From: Stratiolaelaps scimitus
Lineage: Eukaryota; Arthropoda; Arachnida; Mesostigmata; Laelapidae
Assembly (NCBI GenBank): GCA_019614645.1
Contig: JABWDB010000012.1
Location: 6,262,001-6,326,000 of the forward strand
Direction: 5' to 3'
DNA length: 64,000 bases
Position 1 is the first letter of the stretch, and each line of letters opens with the position of its first letter. Shown here in pieces: positions 56,701 to 64,000 of the stretch. The notes below the pieces were generated by a model, which ran no database searches, had not been told where the DNA came from, and saw nothing but the letters and a program-made list of their open reading frames with translations. Made by a program: the position numbers and the translations under genes.

Positions 56701-58869
56701 CGATGTTCTCAAATAAAGAGATCGACAGTTGAAAATGGCGCTGATTGATTTTTTCTTCTCGTTGCAAAATTTCAGCTGCTAGACAAATCAAGGCAGATAA
56801 ATGTTAAAACACCCGGTGGAACTATGAACTGCATACGTACGAGTAGAATGTTCCGGTTCGGCTTAAGCTTATCCCTAATGAGTCGCAAGCTTTCCGCTGT
56901 TCCTTGCTCTTCCGAGTCGACGTTCACGTGGACGTAATCAACTTTTAATTGCAACTCAGCTGAAAGCAAGACACGCTATGTTATGTCCACATACATTTTG
57001 TCTAAGGCGCCGAATAGTAATTTCACCACGTTTCAGAAAATAATAAGCTAATAGTATCATACACACATCATTCGACTTTTCGTACGGTGTTGCAAAGTGA
57101 CTGCCTAATTCAGTATGAATGATCATTTTATGATACTGGACTCAAACTCAAGAATGAGACTACACACGAAGCTCGTGTACTCAAAGGCTCTTTGGATTCG
57201 CCACCTGCAGATCGGATGGCCTCACTTACCGGCTATTGTATCGTCGGGTTTATATTTCGTTGGCACGACAACGGTCACCTCGGAAAAGCCCGCGTTGTGA
57301 AGATTCCTCAATGGATAGAACAGCTAACGCACAGTCACCAGCAAGCAGGGCGGAAAAAAAAACAACAGTAAGAGTCAGACAAGAACACAACAATGAAAGC
57401 GGGGGGGTATACGCGTCCTTTCGTCGTTCGAGCACTCTTAGCCATTCCGCTGTTTTGGGATGATTACCGAACGCAAACGATCGGTACGGAACACTTCGAT
57501 AATTTCCTTTTTTTCTTGCTGCACCACATTTTATTCGACTCTTCTTCGAGCCAGAAATTAGCCACGGAAAAATCGAATTGGCCCGAGATTGATCTTCACA
57601 AGTGCATATCTAACCTCTGCTCGTAATTAGCACGAGTTAATTAGCGTCGAACATATATCGAAACGTCGAAATACGCTGGGAGCACGATTTCCTGTTGCGC
57701 TTCGACTAGTATCTAAGCGGATCAGTAGAAACGAATCAGCTGCCTACTCCGGGTGAACAGCTATAATGCATCAGATTCTACATCCGCTTTTATTAGTTCC
57801 TCTCCCCCACCCTCCTCCACCCGACCATGGTCAGGGGATCACTGGTATCATTAATATTAGACTCGTTTTTTTTTCTATATTCATACGCGCCCAATACACT
57901 AAGCGATTGCATAGCTCTTTAATACATGGTGTCGACTGCTTTTGTTTTGTTTGTTTTTTTTTTTTGTTGAAATAAATGTCCATTAGCTTCCTTCATCGTT
58001 CCAGCCGTTCACGGTTTCCCGGTAATCGTTCGAAGGGCATCTCATTCAAAGCGAGCTTGTTCCACGATCGGAGTAGCAGTTTGCACAGTCGCACACAAAT
58101 CGTCTGTCGTTCATGTTGACACGATTATGATATTCTATAATAGTCGTCTATCGAGGTAAGTCAATTTTCCGGAGTGAAAACTCACGGCCAACATTTAACA
58201 TTCACGATACTGCTTTCGGTATCTTGCCTCATAAGGCTGGATAAGTAGGTGTCCCGATGGAAAATATATCATATACGCTCAAAAAGACATTAGAGCTACG
58301 TTAAAGTGAAAGAAAATGATAAAGAGGCAAGACTGATCTGTTTCCTTGACAGCTTCGATCTGTACTTTTGTTTTTCGTAACATCCGACAATTCAACACTC
58401 CTTTACTTAACGCTCGTTGCGCAACTATGCAGAACATAATGATCGTGTTAAATCGAAGGGAGGGCGGGGGGCGGTATCGCCCAACACGCTGGAAACTATA
58501 GAAGTTCTTTCGTTTGGTGACCCTTGATCAGAATCAAAATCGTGTATCTCGTAAACGCTTAACGACTCGGCGAGAACGGTGAGCGCCGGTGCCACTTTCC
58601 TGGTGTCAACCCCAAAGAACGATGACGACAATGCAAAAAAGTGAACTTCGTCCATGGTCGCCACGCTCTGTCGATACAGCAAACGTGCACTGTGAATACC
58701 TATCTCTTGTCTAGCCATTGTCCTCCCCGTGATGTGTTCCAGTTCTTACCAAGGGTTTGTTGGCAATTTGAATACTGCACTTGAACTCGTCGCAAGCGAC
58801 CAGGTCCACCATGCGGCTGCCCTTCCCGGCAGCGAGCACCACCGCCTGAAAGTCCGACATATTGCTCAT
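53740..58869 (-). CDS. EIF2B3: Translation initiation factor eIF2B subunit gamma (8 exons)
   Basis: Exons in transcript order: 58869-58750, 57323-57230, 56959-56841, 56602-56476, 56311-56166, 55323-55136, 54678-54471, 53937-53740; 399 aa (human 452), all phases consistent. The N-terminal nucleotidyltransferase-like domain begins SDFQAVVLAAGKGSRMVDL, followed by NKPLLFYPLRNL, then DSEEQGTAESLRLI and VSCDLVTN. Exons 5-6 carry TRKKYQPERDIIALE and KGEVLPKLVQKQFS. Exons 7-8 form the left-handed beta-helix with hexapeptide repeats (NVLGARVSIGVGCK, VTSSVLHDDVKVCDGAVV, SVIGGKASVINSFIG). The protein is part of the cytoplasmic decamer that exchanges GDP for GTP on eIF2. The segment where relatives have PKPLLPV reads DEFKCSIQI here; this domain is not catalytic in eIF2B gamma. 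Start: MSNMSDFQ, with the second Met (58,860) equally possible. Confidence 0.93.
55565..55630 (-). repeat. SINE-like fragment in eIF2B gamma intron 6
   Basis: The reverse complement contains CCGTAAAAAGCCGGTGGCCG, matching the loop part of the tRNA-like piece at 32,015-32,090 (GGTAAAAAGCCGGAGGCCG), preceded by an A-box-like GTGGTGACCGAGG. The B box is lost. Confidence 0.5.
58170..58255 (-). repeat. Diverged relative of the 86-bp element in eIF2B gamma intron 1
   Basis: GCCAACATTTAACATTCACG, then ATACTGCTTTCGGTATC and TTGCCTCATAAGGCTGG, follows the order of motifs in 23,771-23,856. Confidence 0.55.
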
Positions 58870-61200
58870 CGGCTGTCCGGCTGTCAGCCCGCTCTTGTTG
58901 TTCGCTTCAGAGAAGACACTTGGTACAACAATCCGAGTATTCGTCCTAGTCCACAAAGCATCAACAGGTCCCTAGTCACCTAACATGAACTGGTGTCAGC
59001 GTAAACCACACGAAACATATGGGCTCGAGTAAGCATGGCGAATCCGACAGCTGCAGATGGATCGAACGACGATAACAACACGCTTCGCGCCTTCACTTCT
59101 TCCCTAGTGTATAGATGAAATTTTGTTGCGCAACCGTCCGACGCCACGTAGCCGAGCTTTATTTTGCGACAACAATGAAAGTGTTCTACGTCTCGAAAAC
59201 GGTCAACAAAATGCAATCAAACTGCTGCGTTTCGACGGGCTGGTGTGTTGTTCGAGCAAAGTTTCGAACGTCGCGACACTGAATGGATATGAGTCAGTGG
59301 AGCCGTGAGAAAGGCAATGTTCGAAAAGGACTGAGTCGATAAACAACAGAACGTTGTTGACTTTGCGCGTGCTCGTTCGACGGCGGGAAATTTCGAATTT
59401 AGTAAAAGGCCTCCGGTGTACGGCGCGAGAGTCGTGTTTCGGCCAGGCGGCTACCGTTGGCAGGGGAGAAGCGAGAGAGAGAGAAAGAGGAAAGTCACGG
59501 AATAAACAGAAAAAGCACATTGACAAATGTGTGGATTGACGACGAGCGCTCATCGCCGTAATAATTCGTAGTCATGGCAACTTCCTGCCGCCGCGTTACA
59601 CTATAGTGAATAGATATTAGATGGAGATAAGGTGATAGATAGGTGGGCCAGGGCGTACCACATTACAACGGGGGGCAACGCTCTGCCCCCCCAGAAGCGA
59701 GCCGCCGTTCGAAGATGTGCCCGGCGCTCCAAGAGAGAGAGAGAGAGAGAGGATTGCCCCCTCTGCACTAGCAGGCGCTGCAAGAGTCGTCGTGCGGTAC
59801 GCTGTCGTAAGGTGCGATTCGTCCCGCCGAAACTGTATTGCAGCGGCGCACAGCTAGCTAGCCTCTCGGCCGTCCAGAAACTCCCGGATCTCACGAGTGA
59901 GCGAGCTGGGCGAGTCGCTGCAGCGGTTACAGCAGCAGCAGCAGCAGCAGTAGTATCGGCGGAAGCAGCGGCAGCAGCATTTCTTCTGAATATCGCCAAT
60001 ACGCTGGCCTTCTACCTGGGCGCATGTGTAGCCAGCTTAAAGACGAAGAACGGCAGTGGTCGGAAGGAACATACCAGTTGATTCCTGTGACTGACCGATT
60101 GACTGACTGACAGACTCGTCTCGTAGCTGCTCTTTAAGCTCAGCACGAGCGACGAGACGCCGCAGTGGACGAAACGCCTCGAGTCCAGCCAGACACGCGT
60201 CCATGTGCGGTACAATCTCGCGTCCGGAGCGAAGCCAACAAACAGTGTATGTTAGATATTAGCATGTAGCTTAGGGTACATTGATACGAGCACTTTTGTA
60301 TAGACACTAAAGCAGAATCCGAACGAGCGCCGGCCAGTGGTAGCGTAAGACGTGTCGTGGTGATCCGTTAGCCCGGTGTGTGCTTCGGCTCGGATCAGCT
60401 GTTCGCCAGTGGAATCGTCTCGGGGAGGGAGGGGGAAGAGGGGGCTGATCAGTCGGGATCGGGTCAGATGTGTGCTCGCTGCTTGGCAAAAGTGTTCTGT
60501 CGCCCTTGTTGCTTGTCAGACGAATGACCCAGAAGCATGTTGTGTGATCACACTCCGCCTGGGATGTCACATGCTGTAGGCGGGTCCGCTCGGATTCGAC
60601 GCTGGATAGTGGTTTCGCGACTGGTTCCCTGCGTGCGTGCGTGTGTTTCTGCCCGTGAACGCGTGATCGTACGTGGAGATTGCGATCGATATGTGTTGAC
60701 GTCGGGTGAGACGGCCAGAGGTGCGGCTCTGCGACTCCACTAGTAACATCATACGGATAGAGAGTGGCCGAATGGCAACCCCGACAGAGAGCCCAATGTA
60801 AAGTTCTACGGATACCTCTTAAGCGATTAGGTGGTAACCACGCTCTTGGCGCTCGTGTCGGTGCTCACGTGAGGAATCATCATCGTCATCACCACTATCA
60901 TCGTAATACTAATAATAACAATAGATCACCTGCTGTGACCATGATGACATAATACCCTCGTGTATCCTTGAAGCGTTGTTGTCTCAATCGGTCGGATGTG
61001 CATGTGAGACGTTTATAATTTTCTACGACATGCGCGCGCGTAATGTGAAAGCCCATGTTGACTTTTTTTCTGTTCGTTGCCGTATGAATTTCCGAGCAAC
61101 TCCCCCTTGGTCACCTGTGTGTCCAGTTTCTGCTGTCATTTCGAGCGGATGCTCGCGGGGTTGGGGCGAGTGATGTGTTGCACAGGATAGCGAGCACGTT
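58870..61200. promoter_or_regulatory. GC-rich region upstream of eIF2B gamma
   Basis: CpG-rich between about 59,400 and 60,700, with GA runs (59,730-59,751) and a CAG run (59,930-59,950). It looks like promoter and leader DNA, pointing left toward eIF2B gamma or right toward the PEX11-like gene or an unseen exon. The 149-codon frame starting at 59,632 is dominated by Arg and Ala from these repeats and is not supported as protein. Confidence 0.35.
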
Positions 61201-62470
61201 CAAAGGCAATAACGTGTGTTGAGTCGAAATATAACGATTCACAATTCAGAAACGCCGCTAATAAATGAACCTGATCATTTCCACATTGTCTCTACCTCTC
61301 TGAGCCGTATATCAGCCGGAGTTGCTGTCGGGGGCCAGACAATCTCTTGCCAAGTCAAGAGTGGATTTATGATCGTTACCACTGAAGGTGGGGCGCACAT
61401 AAGCGCTCAGCACAAAACAATGTAATAAACAGCGGCGTTGCGACTGTTTCCAATTTAGTAAATGCTATGAAAACGATTGTAGTACCTAAAATATAATAAC
61501 GGCGAGAAAAATATCTAAAATTTAAATTATGTGTAAAAAATTGTACACGATTCATAATACAATTTTGCATTGGTTTCTCCCGTCTGGATAACACACCGGA
61601 TACCTCGCAAGCACTGTCTTGTTTCACTATTTCTTCCTGTTACAACTTAAGGCAAAAAAAACAATAGACAATCACAGCACAGATCACCTAGCGGCAACGA
61701 TATGTCATATGTCTACTTCCGTATTTGATCGAGCATTGATCGACCCATCGTCGTGTACTTGAGTGCATGCGAAAACTCTAGTTCCGGTTCCGCATCTTAT
61801 CGTATTGTGTGATCGAGACGTTTAGCACGGTGTAAGCCTCAGCGTGGTGCCATCACCAAAGTGGAGTTAATACAACACAAACATCGTTAATCTGCTCGCC
61901 GTGACAGTCGCGCGAGACGGCTTATCAATTTGCATCCATTGGATATTGGCCAAGATCACTACAGAAAACGGAGCGACGGCACAATCAAACTAAAGGTGCT
62001 TGGTCGTTCGAAATGATACAAACTCGAGATGAGTTCCAAATGGTACAGTACGAGAACCCTTGGAGATTCTCTCTCTATACGATAATGTCTCGTATCAATT
62101 GCAATGGGAATAATATAGGCGTTAGGTCATGATGTTGTGTTCATCAACGGTTTTAGAGAGGAGTTCGATTCTATCAGCGATCTGGGATCGCACTCAGTTA
62201 GTGAGAGTGTATAGCAACTAGCGTGAACTTCTGATGACGATACGCCAATGCTCTATGATCCATCTGAGTCCATTTGGTGGGGAAATATTAGTGCTCTTCG
62301 TGGTGGTTAGCTGTTTTGTCATGATTTGTAAAATTTTTGATAATGACGACTCGACCGATTGCTATCTCTTTAGAATAACAGAGTGATTACAATCGTTATT
62401 ATGATCCCTATCTCACACCTTCCCTTTTTTTTAAAGATGTAATCTTCGAGCCTCATATGTACTTCCTTGG
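61201..62470. other. Intergenic region, nothing recognised
   Basis: No conserved frame, RNA gene or clear repeat was found here on either strand. Confidence 0.4.
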
Positions 62471-62496
62471 CCTGCGACCTGTAGTCTAGAAGAAGG

Positions 62497-62945
62497 TTAT
62501 GGAATACGGGGAGTTCGTGTGTCCTTGTGAACATCTCGATTGGTCCTGGTCGAGATGGGTATATTCCTAGACGTTCTATAGGACGTTAAGAACAGGTCGC
62601 GTGCGGTGTCCGAGTCATTTGTTCGACGTAATTTCTTAAAGCCTCTTTTGAAAATATCGACAAATCTATCAGAGACATTATCAGGGACAATCGTGTGGGG
62701 ATTCCCGAAGTGTGTAAAGATGTTTCGTAAGGCCTTGATAGCGGTGTCGCTTGTGGCTGAGGTCATGGAATAAACTTCAAGCCATCTCGATTGGGCATCT
62801 ACGACTATTAAAAACATTTTACCTTCGACGGGGTCCGGCGAAATCGATGTGGACTCTGTCGAAAGGCTTAGCTGTTATTGGCCAGGGTTGAATTGGAAGC
62901 TCAGTTGGATTTTTAGCTTGATTTAGGGGCAAGTACGATGCATTT
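62497..62945 (-). mobile_element. Decayed Ty3/Gypsy-type integrase fragment
   Basis: On the minus strand about 62,900-62,830 encodes KPFDRVHIDFAGP. After a frameshift, from 62,817, comes FLIVVDAQSRWLEVYSMTS, then ALRNIFTHFGNPHTIVPDN: the integrase core with its first two catalytic Asp positions. The DNG motif reads DNV, the segment carrying the catalytic Glu is missing or scrambled, and the frame ends at 62,497. No LTRs were seen, so this is a dead internal piece. Confidence 0.85.
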
Positions 62946-63307
62946 CATTCAACTGGTACTACACCCCCGAGAAATGGCTACAGATTATGTGAAGGCTGAC
63001 CATCGGATTCGATAACGTAGACAATGTTCGCACGTCGAATCCGCGACATCTCTTCCAAGTTTCCCAAGAAGGGATAATGTTTCGTAATACCAGCTCCGCA
63101 CAGTTCACGCATATCGACTCGTCGTTAAATAAATCACACAGACACACGCAATCTAATGAGGAAATGAAAATTAGACAATTCCAAGTGAGTATTCGACCTT
63201 TCGATATTTTATAATTCAAATACGGATCTATAACTTTCTGTATCTCTTTTCTTGTCGTCGCTTGCCACAGGTGAACACATCGTGCGACGTCGTGAAGCAT
63301 CCAAACA

Positions 63308-63554
63308 ATGTGTGATAAGATTCTAGCAAGCTATCAGGGTCGGGACGGCCTGATCAAGACGATTGGCTACACATGCATGCTGGCTGGAGGTCTGACGGAT
63401 GGCGGGATCCAGCGACGGTGTGTATGAGGGAGTTTATTTGTTGGATATTTTCACTTCAGTGTTTCAGTGTACGATATATATATATATAGCGTATAAGAAG
63501 CTGAAACTAACCGGCACCCCAATCAAGGTACATATGGATAATATCAATATATAC

Positions 63555-63597
<43 letters not shown>

Positions 63598-63797
63598 AAA
63601 GTCTGTGTAATCATAAAGATGTCTATTCATATTCGATGTTCGCCTGTGCTGTCTATTTCTCCTTTTATCCAATCTTCAGGTTTCAAACGCTGTCGAAGGA
63701 GATGTCACAATGTCGCGTCGTATTACGAATGCTGGATGACTGGCCCATGCTGAAGTACTCAATGCGATATGGATTTGGCAAATCCGAAGAAGATCAG
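63308..63797 (+). CDS. Peroxisomal membrane protein 11, gamma-like (5' part; gene runs past the window end)
   Basis: Two exons, 63308-63417 and 63680-63797, joined in phase (phase 2). Exon 1 gives MCDKILASYQGRDGLIKTIG, then YTCMLAGGL: the PEX11 N-terminal YxGRDxxI motif and first amphipathic helix. Exon 2 gives TLSKEMSQCRVVLRMLDDWP, then MRYGFGKSEEDQ, matching the PEX11-gamma SxxxSxCRxxLRxxDD block and the YGLGxxEED block. PEX11 proteins bend and elongate the peroxisomal membrane before fission. The donor at 63,798 (GTTAGC) leads to exons outside the window; the last 200 bp show no further exon I can support. The intron holds a long TA microsatellite. Confidence 0.85.
63556..63595. repeat. 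TA microsatellite in PEX11-like intron 1
   Basis: Almost uninterrupted TA dinucleotides of about 38 bp. Similar shorter runs lie at 39,633-39,650, 45,497-45,517, 47,430-47,447 and 51,757-51,786. Confidence 0.9.
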
Positions 63798-64000
63798 GTT
63801 AGCGCAAGTCAGAGAAACAAGCAGAGCTAAACGGCAACAGATGCATATATATATATATCAAAACTAAGCCTTAAAGGTGGTTGCTTTTGTCTTTACTTAC
63901 CTAAGGAGTACGTCTGGACAGGCCCGTTTGCGAGACGCGTTTGACATACGTTCATCTTCCAATACGAGCCTTTGGGGCGAGCTGCCTGCCAGCGGTGTGA

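Noticed and set aside
58425..58718. 97-codon minus-strand frame following eIF2B gamma exon 1
   Set aside because: Exon 1 ends at a clear GTAAGA donor and exon 2 continues in phase, so this is intron sequence.
59632..60081. 149-codon plus-strand frame with Arg and Ala runs
   Set aside because: Built from GA and CAG repeats in GC-rich promoter-like DNA; no domain and no splice context.

Overview
This is nuclear DNA from an animal, most likely an arthropod and probably a chelicerate or mite. Genes have many introns with GT/AG borders. The window carries a juvenile-hormone-epoxide-hydrolase-type enzyme, an insect-style ionotropic receptor pair, an R1/I-type LINE family, a mariner relic and a Ty3/Gypsy relic, and nuclear tRNA genes. 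The species call is inference; the gene families are read from conserved motifs.

Layout. 0.08-1.73 kb: decayed LINE on the minus strand. 1.73-16.16 kb and 16.98-28.17 kb: a tandem segmental duplication. Each unit holds one 13-exon gene for a predicted 941-aa membrane receptor (divergent ionotropic receptor, plus strand) followed by a tRNA-Gln/tRNA-Glu pair (minus strand). All 13 coding exons have identical lengths in the two copies and both reading frames are open. The introns have diverged and carry copy-specific insertions: a LINE deletion derivative, a LINE tail, a 77-bp element and a 1.3-kb segment in copy 1; an 86-bp element with a 15-bp target duplication and a 319-bp mariner derivative in copy 2. 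28.8-33.0 kb: PRPF31 splicing factor (minus, 7 exons). 35.4-40.0 kb: BMP type I receptor of the thickveins/ALK3/6 type (plus, 4 coding exons), divergent from PRPF31. 40-45.6 kb: its 3' UTR, AT microsatellites, a GC/GA-rich promoter-like stretch, a near-perfect 69-bp palindrome and repeat debris. 45.9-49.6 kb: juvenile-hormone/microsomal epoxide hydrolase (plus, 7 exons). 50.6 kb: tRNA-Glu (plus). 53.7-58.9 kb: eIF2B gamma subunit (minus, 8 exons). 59.4-61 kb: GC-rich promoter-like DNA. 62.5-62.95 kb: decayed Gypsy integrase. 63.3 kb to the end: first two exons of a PEX11-gamma-like peroxisome gene (plus), cut by the window edge.

The single-copy genes are unrelated housekeeping or signalling genes. 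The accessory part is the receptor duplication and the mobile elements around and inside it. I see no CRISPR, operon or defence-type system. The strongest items for follow-up are the intact receptor pair with its dated insertions, the palindrome, and the unusual C-terminal tail of the BMP receptor.
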